The notes under the pieces are model-generated. The model searched no databases. It was not told the origin of the DNA and was given only the letters and a program-made list of their open reading frames with translations. DNA of 64,000 bases from assembly GCA_006384855.1 (NCBI GenBank), contig VCJN01003285.1, positions 62,001 to 126,000 of the forward strand, read 5' to 3'. This DNA is from Tetraselmis striata. Its lineage: Eukaryota; Chlorophyta; Chlorodendrophyceae; Chlorodendrales; Chlorodendraceae. The position numbers were made by a program, and so were the translations under genes. Positions 36,476 through 54,150 of the stretch are shown in pieces (the first letter of the stretch is position 1; every line of letters begins with the position of its first letter).

Positions 36476-36920
36476 GGACCCCGAGGACATTTCTGCGAGT
36501 AAGGCTTTCTGGTGAGCCCGGGTTGTGCACCGAGTGCCCCGCGATGAGAGAGCACCCCGATCCACGGCCATGTATGCGACACCTCGCACAGTGCGGCACA
36601 CCCCCTGGCTCACCTCACCCACTGTGCCGAAGACCATGCTGCCCGTGTACTACTCCGACATATGCAAGATGTCTCGAAGAGAGCCCTTCTGTCCCGGCTC
36701 CGCGTTGTGCCATGCCGCATCCCGCACTGCCAACCCCCGTTGTATGTTGCCCAATATATATAGGGAGCGCTCAAACCGATCCACAGCCGTAGTAGCGCAG
36801 GGCACCGCAGTGTACTTGACACTGCGTATATTACCGCATAGTCTTGAACTTGAGAAGCGTGGACTTCAAGCTTAGGGGATCATAGCCCCCGGTCACGACG
36901 TTGAATGCCGGGAGGGAGAG

Positions 36921-38748
36921 CTATGCGTCCGGTACCAAATCCTTGAGTTCATCCGCCATCAATGGGTACGGTGTTGCCGAGAGGCACCGCTGCCTGCCGG
37001 AACAAGTCTTCCACCTCCCGGCGTACCGCGATACCCAGGTTGTGAACACAGTGATCGCGGAAGGCGTATGCGACAGCGTCGTGATGTACACGCCAGTGAG
37101 CGTCCCCCATGTGCCGGGAGGTTCATGAGCGCGTCGCCATACATGTCGACAACGACAGGGGTGTGCTCTATCGAGGGGAAAATGAACTTGCTCCCAACCA
37201 CCGTGGCCATGCATGGACTAGACAGAAAGAAGTACCCGGCAGCGACCTCCCGCGGTAGCTCATGATTGCGGAGTCATGACCGTCCGCCGGGTGGCGATGG
37301 CCACCGTCCATATGCCCTACGCCGCGTCGAGCTGGCCGAAAATATCCGTACCCCACATGTGACAGGGAGAGCGGCCACCTCATTTCGAAGCCGAGAGTTG
37401 TTGCCATGGTCTAGAAATCCCGTCAACTCCGTTTGCGAGCCCGACGCAGCCTCCGCCTCCCGCTCGGCCGCTCCATCATCCGCATCCGCGTTGCTGAGGT
37501 GGCCAACAGTAGCCTCCTGGAGGCGGCCCCACGCCTCGCGCACCTCCGTGGCGTAGCTGGCCGACCCACGATCATCGTCGAGGTAGTGGTCATACCGGTG
37601 GGCGGAAGAATTTGCGTTGAAGCTGCCTCGGCCAAGTAGTACGGATTCGACTTGTGGGTCACAGAACCCATGGGTGGGGGTGTTGGTGTCGGAGTTCCTA
37701 GTGAAGAATCTCGGGAGGATGTCATTCATGCAGCCGATGAAGGCGGCATCCCGAACGGTAGCCATGCGGCGGATACCATGCGCTGGTACATGGCGCCCTA
37801 CCTTCAACCAATGAGGGGGGAGGTGAAGCCTGCTGCGCGCTCTGGCCAATGCATCCTCGCTCAAAGTAGCCGTCTCCGCTGCCGTGGGGTCAAGGTCGTG
37901 CAAAAACCCCGCCTGGAAATCGGTGACCACCGCATTGGTGTCGGTGCCGTACGTGGAGGGATCAAAAGAGACCCCTAGCACCCGCTCGACCGCCGTGAGG
38001 ACGGTGGTGGCATCCACCGCTTCCGCGAAGGCCTCCCCTCGGACGGGAGGCAGTTGCGGGGCCAATACTCCGCCATGTGGTGCATGCTATGCTTGAGCAT
38101 GGCTCGTGCGTGGTGATGTAGGGCGTGGGTGTACCGACGGGAGGGCTTGGCAGATAGGAGCTTGCATGCTGCTCAAACATGTTGGAGTCCACCTCCTCTT
38201 ATAGATGTACCGCCTTGTCGCGCATTTAGGCCTGCACATACCTTTGCAATCCGAGCGGCACGTCGAGGACCGGGATCGATGCCGCGGTGGCCATCCAGCT
38301 CGGGCCACTCGATGTCGGCAGGGGCCTCACGCCACGCGCCCTCCATGTCCGCGCTGTACGCGTGCATCGTTTTGTCGAAGCGCACCTCAAGCCCCACGGA
38401 CGCCTTGATAGACGTGCGAAAGGCGTGAAGGGCCGGCCAAACGTGCTCCAAGAGGCCTACCAAATATCCATCGTCGGCATTGAAGCGAGCCGCCCCGTTT
38501 GTGACCTCAAACGTGTTGTCGCACTCAAGACATGCTACACCTCGGACGGGGTGAATCGCGACGCAGAAGGAAGTTGTGGCCAACGGCGTGCCATGTTGCA
38601 CGGTCGCCGTCCTCCGACCGCAGAGGGGCGGATCGAAACCTCCACGCGCAGTAATACTCAGACTGGTAGCGACGATCTCATACCTGATCATCGAAGCGTA
38701 TCTGTCAGTCTCTGGGTCCCCGTACGTATAACAATTGAATTCGTCCAA
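36921..38748 (-). pseudogene. Reverse transcriptase relic of a non-LTR-type element
   Basis: At 38173-38748 the frame contains VQHGTPLATTSFCVAIHPV (motif B; QGDPL expected) and FNADDGYLVG (motif C; the Asp-Asp at about 38470-38475). The thumb and linker follow with frame changes: DAAFIGCMNDILPRF near 37700, and near 37060 GVHHDAVAYAFRDH and VRREVEDLF, typical of the C-terminal part of algal LINE-like polyproteins. At least three frame breaks make it non-functional. The 5' end with the fingers domain is missing. Confidence 0.75.
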
Positions 38749-38749
38749 A

Positions 38750-39118
38750 TTTCCTATCCTGTGTAAACAACTAATAACTAGTCATTGTTCTCATCTTTAT
38801 TCTTAAGTAAAGATGTCCGGGTGCGACCATACATTCTTTAAATAAAGGAAGCTGTGCCTGTAAAGGTAGGGGTACAGGAACAAGCATTTTGTCGCGAGCG
38901 ATGGGCAGCATAAAATTCTAGCGAGCGGGGCGGGCCGGAGCAGCGCGAACGCTTTGGTGGCGTCTGACGACGCTGCGACAGACGACGGCAGCAGCCGGTA
39001 GTAGCCGACTCGCTATCGACGGGCAGGAGCGGCGAAATCGTCGCTTTCCTCCCACGCCGCGCATTTACGGCGGCTTGGCCTGTCATAAACGAGCTCTCAG
39101 CCCCGAAAGTCAGGCACC
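38750..39118. promoter_or_regulatory. Upstream region of threonine aldolase (likely promoter)
   Basis: There is no gene in this 370-bp spacer, which precedes the start codon at 39119. It is GC-richer toward the gene. No TATA element at a convincing distance was identified. Confidence 0.35.
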
Positions 39119-41947
39119 ATGGGCCAGGTTCACGCGGCGGGCACGCTGCCGCCGGAGGGCGAGCTGGAGGCGGTTGAGTACGCGGTTAAGCGCGTCAATG
39201 TTAACAGCGCGCAACTGCCGGCGCCGAGCGAGCGCTGCGTGGACATGCGCAGCGACACCGTGACCAAGCCCACCGCGCAGATGCGTGTGGCGATGGCGCT
39301 GGCGGACGTGGGGGATGATGTCCTGGGCGATGACCCCAGCGTGGCGCACTTGGAGGCGGAGGCGGCGGAGCTGTTCGGCAAGGAGGCGGGCCTGTTCGTG
39401 CCCTCCGGGACCATGGCCAACCTAGTCGCCATCATGGTGCGGTAGCCAGCACTAAACCACCAGCTTGGCGGCTTCCCGCTGTGCTTCTTGGCCAATTGCC
39501 AATTCCATTACTGTCTCAAACCGAGCAGCCCCGACATAGCGCGGTACTTGGACAGCGATGGCACGTACACCAGCGAAACTGCCGCAAAATGGACACAGTC
39601 TGTGTCTTCGTTTTGTTTCTTCATTCTGCTGCTACTGTTACCGTTTCTCCGTACTCGTTTAGTTTTGTCTGTATATCGTCTTCCTGTTGATGCTCTTCGT
39701 ATAAAACGCGCACGCGCAAGCGTGTGTGTTGGAAGTGGGGGGGGGGGGGGGGGGGGGGTTTGCTGGCGCTCCCGACTTCACCATGGGATCCTCCATGACA
39801 ACAGCTCGTGCCTGGCCACTTGCAGGTTCACTGCGAGCTACGCGGGAGCGAGATCATTGTAGGAGACAAGAGCCACATCCATGTGGGGATCTCCCACCCC
39901 CTCCTTCCCCCCACCGCGAATCCAATCCTTGTCTCATCAGACATCGGCGCTGCCATCCCAGCTTACTGATTGCGAGCCTCTGCAAGTTGGCTTACCCTGG
40001 TACACTGGTGACCGAGCCGTGACAGCCATTCCGCAGTCTCCATACTGTAGCAGCTTCCGGATTGCACCAGCTCAGGCATTACCTTTATCATCCACCAGCT
40101 GCTGACCTGTGAGATGCCTGACAGCGAACGCCACTGAAAGCGAACGCCCCTCCCCCTCCCCACGCCCCTTCCCTACGGACAGATCTACGAGCAGGGAGGC
40201 TGCGCCACTGTGGCTGGGGTGCGTGTCCACCGGATAGCTTGTTGCCACTGCTATCTGAGCCGACTGCGGCGTCAACAAGGCCAGCATCGGGAGTACTGCT
40301 GTGGGGTTTTTACTCCCCCCCCCCCCCCCCCCCCTGTGGCACAGGTGCATCCCCGCGCGCTGCCCAACCTCCCCGACGGCACGCTCGACCTGGCGACCGT
40401 GGCGGCGGCAGTGCGGCCCAGCAACGAGCACTTCCCTGTCAGCCGGCTGCTGTGCCTGGAGAATACGCACAACAAATGCGGCGGCAGGGTGCTTCCGGTG
40501 GACTATATGGACAGGTGGGCGGCCAGCGGCCAGGGCCCATCCCAGCCCAGCTCAGCCCATCTCTCTCTCTCTCACAGAAAGACCTCAACAAGGATGAGAT
40601 GCTGGGATGCATGGGCGCATGTGGCACTGGCATAACCCCACGCATTGTTACGCTGTGGTCATGATTGGGCTGAGGTGGGTGAGGAAAGTTGAGAGGGAGG
40701 AGGGGGGACATGGGGAGGGCACGAAGGGGGGGGGGGGGGGGGGGGAGGTCCTCTCGCCGCAGTTGATGACGCGGGTGCGCCGCTGCCGGTGCGCTGGCTG
40801 CGCTCCACAGGGCCGCACAGGTGGCGGGCGAGCATGGCATGAAGGTGCACCTCGACGGCGCGCGCCTGATGAACGCGGTGATGGCGCTAGAGACCACCCC
40901 CGCGCGCATGGTCCAGGCGGTGGATTCTGTGTCCGTGTGCCTCTCAAAGGTGTGTGGACACCCCCCCCCCCCCTCCCATCCCTTTAAATAAGGGCTAACA
41001 ACGACACCACATCCCTACATATATGTCCACACACACACACACACACACACACACGCGCGCGCGCGCACTTACATTGTTAGCTCGGCTGCCGAGGGCGCTG
41101 CCATGCACATCATTCTCTGTAGTTGCGTCAGGTGGCCCTGCCTCTGCGTGTGAAACGGATGGGGATGTGGATGGGGATGGGGGTGTCAGTCATGGCCTGC
41201 GCAGCGGTGATATCAGAGCGCCGCGTCACGGTGGCTGCGCGGCTACCGCCGCAGGCACTCGGTGCCCCCATCGGGTCCGTCCTGCTCGGGCGTGCAGACT
41301 TCATCGCCAAGGCAAGGCGCATGCGCAAGGTGCTGGGCGGCGGCATGCGGCAGGTGCGCCCCCCGCTGCGTCCGCGCGGGGCGCCCGCACTCGCTTGTGG
41401 CTGCGTCAAGGCCATCGTTGGCTGGCGAGGCACGCAGCCGAATCTGGTCACTCTGGGCGGCAGGGAACAGCGCGCTGAGCGGCCCTGTCTGCGCCTGTAG
41501 GTGGGGCCTCTGGCGGCGGCTGGCCTCTGCGCGCTGCGGCACGGCCCGGCCCGGCTGCTGCTGGATCACGCGCACGCCAAGCGCGTGGCGGCGGCGCTGG
41601 ACGGGGTGCCGGGCGTGAGTGTGGACATGCACAGCGTGCAGTCAAACATCATCATGGTCGACACGGGTGCGGCGGCCCCATGGACCCACTCCAATCCGCC
41701 TTCCCCCCATGGAAACGTCCAGCGCACAAACTCCCCCCCCCCCCCTCCCCCCCCCCCCCCTCCCAACTTGGGTGCCCCCCTCGCCGCAGGCGAGCGCAAT
41801 GCCGAGGCGCTGGAGGCGGCGCTCAAGGCACGCGGTGTACTGGTCATTGCCATCGGCCCCCACACGCTGCGCATCGTCTTCCACCACCAGGTCACGGCAG
41901 AAGATGTGGAGTACGCGGTTCCCGTGCTGACTGAGATTCTGAAATAG
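39119..41947 (+). CDS. L-threonine aldolase (low specificity), 380 aa
   Basis: PLP enzyme cleaving L-threonine or allo-threonine to glycine and acetaldehyde. Eight exons: 39119-39436, 39826-39882, 40183-40218, 40345-40514, 40811-40949, 41255-41353, 41501-41666, 41790-41947; all have GT-AG ends and phases that close to 381 codons with the stop. Family landmarks in order: [79 protein letters not shown], then SVSVCLSK whose last Lys (about residue 240) is the PLP Schiff-base lysine, then GGGMRQ. Length is normal for the family. There is no obvious transit peptide, so cytosolic localisation is likely. Five of the seven introns contain poly-G or poly-C runs. It looks intact. Confidence 0.95.
41029..41068. 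repeat. (AC)n-(GC)n compound microsatellite in an intron
   Basis: About 13 AC units followed by about 6 GC units, inside the fifth intron of the threonine aldolase gene. The alternating purine-pyrimidine tract could adopt Z-DNA. Confidence 0.93.
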
Positions 41948-42448
41948 TCTTTCAGATGAGACACCAGGCATTGGGGAAGTTTGCACCGTTGCAGCATGCC
42001 GATTGAAAGTGCCAGCTGCCTATTCCCAATGCAAGGGTGGTCTTGTCAATGCAGCTCATCGCAATGAGCAAGTCTAATCACGCCAGGGGGTCTATACATT
42101 GTGGATTATACATGCATCCCGAGGCTGGCTCCACCAGCATGGAATGTACCTAGGTCTCTGATGTATCTTCAGTGTTGTCATAATCTGTGTCCTCGGTAGT
42201 GTCGGCCGTGTCGTAGTCTCCTGTGGTGCCCCACTCCGTGTCAGCTTGGGCAGTGTCATCCGTGGTTTTTTTGGCCTCCGGGACAGGACTGGCACCGGTG
42301 AAACCCTTGCAGCATCTCTACGACGGCCGTTTAGGCAGCAATCCAGTTACGGAAAGCCCTACGTAAGCGACGCTCCGTTATAGTCATCAAGCGAATTGCC
42401 GAAGCATTCTGCAAGACTAATTGGAGGCCAGTGACGGAATTTCCAACA
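41948..42448. other. 3' spacer of threonine aldolase
   Basis: No gene is supported. It probably holds the 3' untranslated region and the decayed border of the LINE relic that follows. Confidence 0.45.
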
Positions 42449-42512
42449 TTATTGGATCACCGTCTGAAACACTGCCATCAAAATACCCGGAACTGACCAC
42501 GAAAGGTCCGCC

Positions 42513-43016
42513 CTACCCGTTTGGAAGTCGGCCCATTCGAGTAACGCGTGTTGGAGCAAGCCCCATCTCACGGAGCAAAACATTTTGGGGGTACGATTCA
42601 TGTGCAACAACAAAGAAGGCAATGTGAGGAGGCGCCCGACGCGATAACTGGAAAAATATCCCATTTTCAGTAAAATCCAGGGCGCCCTGAAGGGATGGAG
42701 GGACCCCGCCCAAAAGAAAGGCGGTTACGTCCTCAGGTGTTGACGCAATAACCTGACTACTAATAAAATCCCTGAACTCCGGAACTAACAACCCCAAATT
42801 ATGACGGTGATACCCCCACCGCGGGCACTCGACCAGCATATGTTCGATAGTCTCATATTCACTTCCGCCACATGCATGGCAGTGTTCAAGGAACCGCTCA
42901 GGCATGGCATGAATCCGGGCCAATCGGTGGGGAAGGGAAAATACTCCGGTGCGTAATTTTATCAAGTGCAGCCCGGCCACAACCCCCAGGGGGACACCCG
43001 CATCGTACTGTGGCAA
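42513..43016 (-). pseudogene. LINE C-terminal zinc-binding (zf-RVT-like) relic
   Basis: A 167-residue frame contains LRTGVFSLPHRLARI, then CHACGGSEYETIEHMLVECP and RWGYHR, the C-x2-C ... H ... C pattern found at the 3' end of LINE reverse transcriptases. No reverse transcriptase precedes it, so it is a 3' fragment, as 5'-truncated LINE insertions usually are. It lies between threonine aldolase and the HEPN-RING gene in opposite orientation. Confidence 0.75.
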
Positions 43017-43239
43017 CGTACTGAGGCATGGGCATATATACCCCAGGTTTTAGTACGGGCTAACGCTGCCGACGATTCTTAACGCGCCCACACCGATGCC
43101 TTTGCCCTCCCACTTCTCTTATTCCGACATCCGCAAGCGCGCGCTGCGCGCTACCGCGTACGACGTACGGTACCAGTTCCGGTGTGAGCTACAAAAATCG
43201 ACGCACATGAGTAGCATTGCCTGCTTAATTAATAACAAA

Positions 43240-43281
43240 GCAGTACTGGTACGGTACTCATTGGTACGGTACCAGTACTGC
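43240..43281. repeat. 18-bp-arm inverted repeat (hairpin)
   Basis: The left arm GCAGTACTGGTACGGTAC (43240-43257) and right arm GTACGGTACCAGTACTGC (43264-43281) pair with one mismatch around a 6-base loop. More GGTACCAGT/CAGTACTGG half-sites flank it (near 43170 and 43302). It lies about 300 bp upstream of the HEPN-RING start. Confidence 0.85.
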
Positions 43282-43582
43282 CTGTGTGAATTACAGTACT
43301 GGTACGCGGCGGAGGAAACGTCGCCCATCATGCACATCGTCCGCCAGACCACCCGCGCCGGCCGCCACTTCTCCGCAGGCAGGACGGTACCTGTCCAACT
43401 CGCCCTTCCTTCTGACAGAGGGAAGCCAACGTCGTGGCGCGTTTCACAGCACACTACGGCGAGGAAATAGTCTCCCGCATACGCCCGGCTCGTGCCGCGG
43501 CTTCGGCTCGCGGTACGGCGATCTGTCACGTGATAGACGGCGACTTCACGTTACGAGTAGCAGCTCAGCACGGCGGCACAAC

Positions 43583-46500
43583 ATGGACCCGTCGCAAGTG
43601 CAGGAGGGAGAGGCGATACGGATGTGTCAGTTTCTGGATCGGCCGATAACGGCAGACAATCTCGTGACCGTGAGCAACTTTCTGGCGCAACATGGCGGGA
43701 CGGCCCAGCATGCGGTGGAGGACCCGCTGTGTGACTGGAGCACGTGGAAGGACTTTCTCGAGGTCGGCGGCGATGACGCGGTACAGTACGAAAGGCTTGA
43801 GACTGTGATGCACAAACCCGCCGCGATTATCGTAGTTGTGGGCGCTGTCTGTAGCCTCCCATGCTTCGTAATGAGACATCTGCTGATATGCTGCTAGGGC
43901 ATCACTGCTGTTGAGGCTCTATCGCAGGGCATCCGCGGCGGCTGGCCGCCCCTTGCAAGCCAAAATAAGGAAGAGCACTGCGTCATCGGACCCCTAAGCT
44001 CTCTAAGCGACGCCCCGTTCCTGCCGGTTTGTGCGCGCAGGTCAATCAGGCAGCCCCCCGACAACCAATTGTGCTCCAGCCAGACCAGTCACGGCAGCAC
44101 CCACCTCCATGCTCACCGTCGCGGCATGGACCGCTGCCACGGGATGAGGTGACCAGCGACGTCAAGTCGCTGGTGGGCATATCTAGCGACAGGTATGCGC
44201 GGCGTCATACCACGCCTGATAGCTGCACCTCTAGCCCTAATACTGCTCAACCATATAACGATATCAGCGGTCATTTTTCCGAGGCTGCCATCATGAATAC
44301 TCTGTCAAAATGCCACCCAGTCAGGAGCCAGCCTGCACATCACTGGAACCCCCCCCCCCCCCCCCCCCCCCTGCGCATCTGGTCTATACTTGCCTAAAGA
44401 GTACATTTCCCTAGCCGGTTTTTACCAGTGCGGTGTCTCTGGGTACATGGCACCAATGCACCAACGCGATGACCGGTCACTCTGCTTGGTTGATGCTGAA
44501 ACTGGATGTGTTACCTCTCGGTCACGCGGTCGGAAGCTTGAAGATCAAGCTTGCCAACGGGCGCTGCATCGAGGTCTTCTACCCCTTCATGCTCTTCAAC
44601 GCCGACATTCTCGTGCGCATGCTGAGCGCGCTGCAGCCGGCGCTCGTGTCGCTGGCGCGCTACATGGGCGCAAAGGAGGGGAAGCCCGTCTACGTGAGCA
44701 GCGGCGGCAACGAGGCGGCGGACCTCTTCAACGGGCTTACGCACATGACCGGCAAGCACGCCCAGGGGAACCGCCTCCAGAACAACGCCCGCGACCCCGA
44801 TTGCCATCGCCTCCGTCAGGCTTACTTTGAGATGCTGGTGGGCCGCACAGGGGATGTAGAGGAGGACGCCATCAGGTGGGGCGGCTGGAGGGTCAGGCGC
44901 GGTCGCGGAACTCACAGCCCCATGTGGCCCTGTCTCTGTGCATGCCGGTGTGTGGCGAGGGATGGCAAGCGGCTGACCATCAAGGCGCGTCGCTGCCGCC
45001 GCCGCCACCGCAGTGAGGCGACCTGCAATAGCTGGGCGGAGAAGGTGCTTGACGCGCGAAACAAGCTCGTGCACTCCAAGTATAACAATGGTGATGATCT
45101 CGTGCTGAGCAAGACCGAGCTAGAAGATGTGCTGGTGCGCGGCGGCCCACCCCGTGATGCCGCTTGGGCTGCCGCCGCACACCGATGGACTGGCTTGCGA
45201 TACTTAACACGGGCGTGGCCGGCGCAGCTCTGCTCCACGGCGATCCTCGAGGCGTACAACCCAGAGTTGAAGCCCCGGGCGGCAATGGCCAACGCCGCGG
45301 GCGGCGACGCATCCCTCATGGAGTTACGTGAAAAGTTCCGCATCGCGCTGCAGAGTGTGCAGGCCCTGATGCCGCTGCAGGGGGTGCGTGGCGCCCGGCA
45401 TCATGCAAGCACATCTCATGCATTGGACCCCCCCCCCCCCCCCCCCCCCCCTTGCTCGCTGTTGGGATGTCACAGCGGTGCTCTGAGTCCACCGGGCACC
45501 GCTGGCATGCAGATCATAAGCAAAGCCCGGGCGCTGGCTAAGGCAAGAAAGGCCTCGGAGGTGGATCGCCTGTTCTACAACCAGGCCAGGCCACTGGAGG
45601 CCTCGTGGATTGTGGCGGACCAGTACCGCCCGATGCTGAACGAGCCTCTCCTGGCTGTCCGCACCGTGCGCGTGCTCCCGATTTGTGTGGAGGAGCCAGG
45701 TGCCCTCCCCCCTCAGCAATCTGCCTCTGCACCTGTGCAGCGGGTCCGTACACGGGACGCTGGGGGATGTGCCGTCTGGTTTGTCACGTAGCTGACTCAC
45801 GGGAGGCCAACGCGCACTGTCCAGATATCTGGCGCTTCGTGGCCACCATCCTGGAGAAGAACCTCCGTCCCTTTGTTGAGATCACCAGCACCATGGCGCA
45901 CCTTGGAACCCCCGCATGGGCAAGGGGCCGCCAAGAACCCCGCCTGGAGAGCCCGGACCTGCAGGCCATCCTCAAGCACCTGCGCGGCAAGTGGCTTCGC
46001 TCGGCCTCTGCCCCCCCCCCCCCCCCCCCCCCATTTGATACACGCCTCCTTGCAGAGTCTCCATGCGCCGCTCCGCTGCTCACGAGAGGCACAAATTGAG
46101 ACGGAGCGCCTGGGTGGCTGCTGATGGGCGCTGTCGTGGTGCAGGCTTCCACGAGGTGGCTCCGGGAAGGGAGGAATCGAAGGCCCAGCTCAAGTACCAC
46201 TACCTCAACCTGCTCCTCGGGAACGGGCAGGGGGCAGGGTGGGAGACGTGACCCCCCCCCCCCCCCCCCCCTTCCCCAAGCCCTCATCCCCTTGGCGATA
46301 CTGCACACAAGGGGGGAGGGCATGAAACCTCCAAGTTGCCAACTGTCCTTAGAACGTCCCGGGATTAGTCCTACTACAGCACATGTCTAGCACGTTTTCG
46401 TGAGGGCGGGCTGGCGGGGCGTTCGCTGAGTCACGACTCTCTGTGCCGCAGCCACCGCGACAACTACTACGAGTCGCTGAAGAAGGTCAAGGACCTGCGC

Positions 46501-47683
46501 AACCACTTCTCGCACCTGGTCGGCATGATCGTGGCGGATACCTCCAGCTTTGACATGGAGGACATGTTCCACACCGTCCTGCAATTCCTAGGCAAGCCCC
46601 GCCCTGCCCGCCCTTTCTCTGGCTGCGCACCAGCATCCGACACGCCGGGTGCATCTGCGTGCTGTCCTCAGCCACCCCTTTGCCCTCTGCCTGCGCCGCC
46701 GCGCCGCCCCCACTCCAGAGATATGCAGCGAAAGCAGCTACAGCCCACGCCTGCAGACAGAGGCCGCCTTCAGAGACTGCGCGGACAACATTGACGACGC
46801 ACTGCGCTCCATCAACAAGGTGGGTCGCGGCCGGCCGGTCGCGCTGTGCTTATTCGCGGCGACTGCGCTGGTAGGGTGGGAGTGACGGCCGCGTTGGGTG
46901 ATCGGCCCGGGCAGGTGCGCACCATGTGGCACAGCGTGCGCAAGGCGCGGCGGACGCTGCAGGAGCGCCACTCCATCCGGGAGGGGATGGACGCAGGTAC
47001 GCGCGGGGCTTGCCGCCTGGGCGTGCCGCCGGCGCTGTTCGGACGCTCTCCCAGCGAATGATGGCCGTTCTACGCATTTATATGTTGCTAAGCTGGCATA
47101 GGTATTAACCTTTTCATGACATTTAGTGTGAATCTTTTCGCAAGTTTGATAACCCAAGAGTGATGGTGGAGAAGGGGACAGGGAATGTAATTCCCGATCT
47201 CGCTAATTCTCGCCAAGATCTCGCCAATTCTTGCCAATCAACTAATCGAATAGCAATATCAAGATAGCAAAGTCAACAATCAATGAGAAATCAGCGAGAC
47301 CAGGCGCTGAAGATAGTAACTTCGGTTAGGAAAACAAACCTATAATCTTGTCTACAAGTGATGGGGAGCCAGAGCCTCCCCTTGTATTCTCATGGAAGGA
47401 TATATATGGCTGACGGGGGTGCATGGTGGCAGGCGCGGCGCCAGCAGCCCCCGCGCGCCCGCCGGCCGTGGACAACGAGTGCCCCGTCTGCTTCGACTCG
47501 CACCAGGAGATCCAGCAGGACCCGCGGCGGCACCTGGCCGCCTGCCAGCCCTGCGGGCACGTCATCTGCAGCACCTGCGCCGACGGGCTGCGGAACAGCG
47601 CGCAGCAGTCGCTGCGCCGGGCGCTGACCTGCCCCGCCTGTCGAGCCGCCATTGGCGACTTTCAGCGGCTCCACCTGTGCTGA
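43583..47683 (+). CDS. HEPN-like / RING-finger protein, 741 aa
   Basis: Twelve exons: 43583-43831, 44041-44192, 44429-44875, 45014-45134, 45228-45383, 45513-45699, 45792-45990, 46056-46238, 46452-46591, 46761-46819, 46915-46996, 47433-47683; phases close to exactly 742 codons. Two helical regions carry the HEPN ribonuclease signature R-N-x3-H: LDARNKLVHSKYN (Arg298, His303) and VKDLRNHFSHLVG (Arg581, His586). The C-terminus is a C3HC4 RING: C675-x2-C678, C699-x-H701-x2-C704-x2-C707, C725-x2-C728. HEPN domains often cut or bind RNA and RING domains recruit E2 enzymes; DZIP3 is a known HEPN plus RING E3 that binds RNA. By analogy this may be an RNA-linked ubiquitin ligase; that is inference. 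The intron at 46592 has a GC donor (AG/GCAAGC). Exon 1's donor (43832) and intron 45135-45227, which is in frame and stop-free, are the least certain points. Confidence 0.78.
46592..46760 (+). other. GC-AG intron
   Basis: The exon ends CTAG and the intron starts GCAAGC, with CAG at its 3' end. Only this donor gives the phase (1) that joins to GAGGCCGCC of the next exon. No GT lies nearby. Confidence 0.75.
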
Positions 47684-49027
47684 AAGTTGAGAGCAGCCAA
47701 CGCCCTTCCGCGGACCCCACCATCGACTCAGCACGGGGATGCCCTGCCTGGTGCAAGTGCCGACCTCAGCGCCGTCTTAGGCGCCTCCCCCCCCCCCCCC
47801 CACCCGCGCATCCGCCTGGGTTCGGTGCGTCAGCTGCCACACCCAACGTGAGGGATCCGTCCCGACGAGTTGGCGCCCATCAGCGCAATGTAACACTCAT
47901 TATTATGCACTGTGTCGGGCACTGCAGCCATGCGCGGGCCCTGTGCCATCGCACCACCTACACGCTGCGTGGGGCTGCGCTCTCAACATGTGGGCTACCG
48001 CGCCGTGGCGATGCTAGGAGGTTTTCTGTAATCCGCATGGAGCCTTCTCGGCAAACATGCGGCGCGGAATGTTAAATTCCAGCAATGACGAGTTGTTGCC
48101 CCATCTATTGTCTCCGTGTTAAAAAGTTTTTTGTGAGCCTGCGGCGACGCCTAGTCTGCAAGCACACTGCTAGGTTTGGTATCGGCGCAACATCCTTCTC
48201 TTGTCAGAACAACCGAGTAATGACTTTTTCGTGCTGTACTGAGAGAGGTTTAACGCTGACTCTGCTCAGTCCCTTACTTATATGGACATTTACTCCTTTG
48301 AGCAGGGTAGATACGTTGCTGGTTGCGCTCCGGCGATGGGCAATTGGCTGCGCTGTGTTTTTGATGCCCTGTCGAATGCAAGTTTGGGTCTGCGTCTCCG
48401 CGCGTTGCCTTGCATACATAGCATAAGGATGTTATCCGTGATAGTTGTTCTGGGGGAGCTCAGAGTCAAGTACTGTACTTGTTGGTAGCACCACACACGT
48501 CTATACTACTACGCGTGTGAGTTCGGACACCATACATGGTGGTTGAAGGGCATCACGGCATCCCAGTTGGGTAAGCAGCTAAGCCCTTCCCGAGTATATA
48601 GATATATTTTAGATACATCCTGTTTGTCTACAATATATACTATATGATATCATATAATGTTAAGATATATATACCTGTGTATTTACATGAATCCTGTATA
48701 GACAAATATCGTCGGAATGAGACACAGATCCAACCACCGCAGTGAATTACGCATGGGTTCGCAGAGCCAAGCCGGCACCCGAGCGAGTGCCTTCGTACGT
48801 CAGCGTATGTTTTAAAAGGTGCCAAAAGTTCGCAGCAGGTCCCCCACTCAGACCGGAGCGAGCTCCCCGCTCGCCCCTGCATGAGTGTCCGCGCACATAG
48901 CCAGCAGGCTCAGCGGGAGCCGCCCAATGCCCCGCCCTCTAACCTCCCCCCACTCTCTAGAGGTCCACCCCGCTGCTGCCGCGTGCCCACCCCCCCCCCC
49001 CCCCCCTGGTGCGCCGCGCCGCGCCGC
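47684..49027. other. Convergent spacer between HEPN-RING and RuvBL1
   Basis: No gene is supported. It holds the 3' regions of both genes, poly-C runs near 47790 and 48989-49007, and a segment at 48530-48600 that resembles part of the repeat near 63370 (GGGCATCAC..GATCCCA-like). Confidence 0.5.

Positions 49028-54150
<5,123 letters not shown>

Noticed and set aside
39119-41947. Bacterial contamination, given similarity of threonine aldolase to bacterial enzymes
   Set aside because: Seven introns with the same splice-site style as neighbouring genes show it is native to this genome.
45135-45227. Treating this stretch as coding in the HEPN-RING gene
   Set aside because: It is in frame without a stop, but has a GTGCGC donor and CAG acceptor like other introns here and a composition unlike the flanking exons. 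It remains uncertain.
48530-48600. Possible 5S rRNA or tRNA gene
   Set aside because: Only a short stretch resembles such genes, with no full-length secondary structure. A similar stretch at 63370 points to a dispersed repeat.
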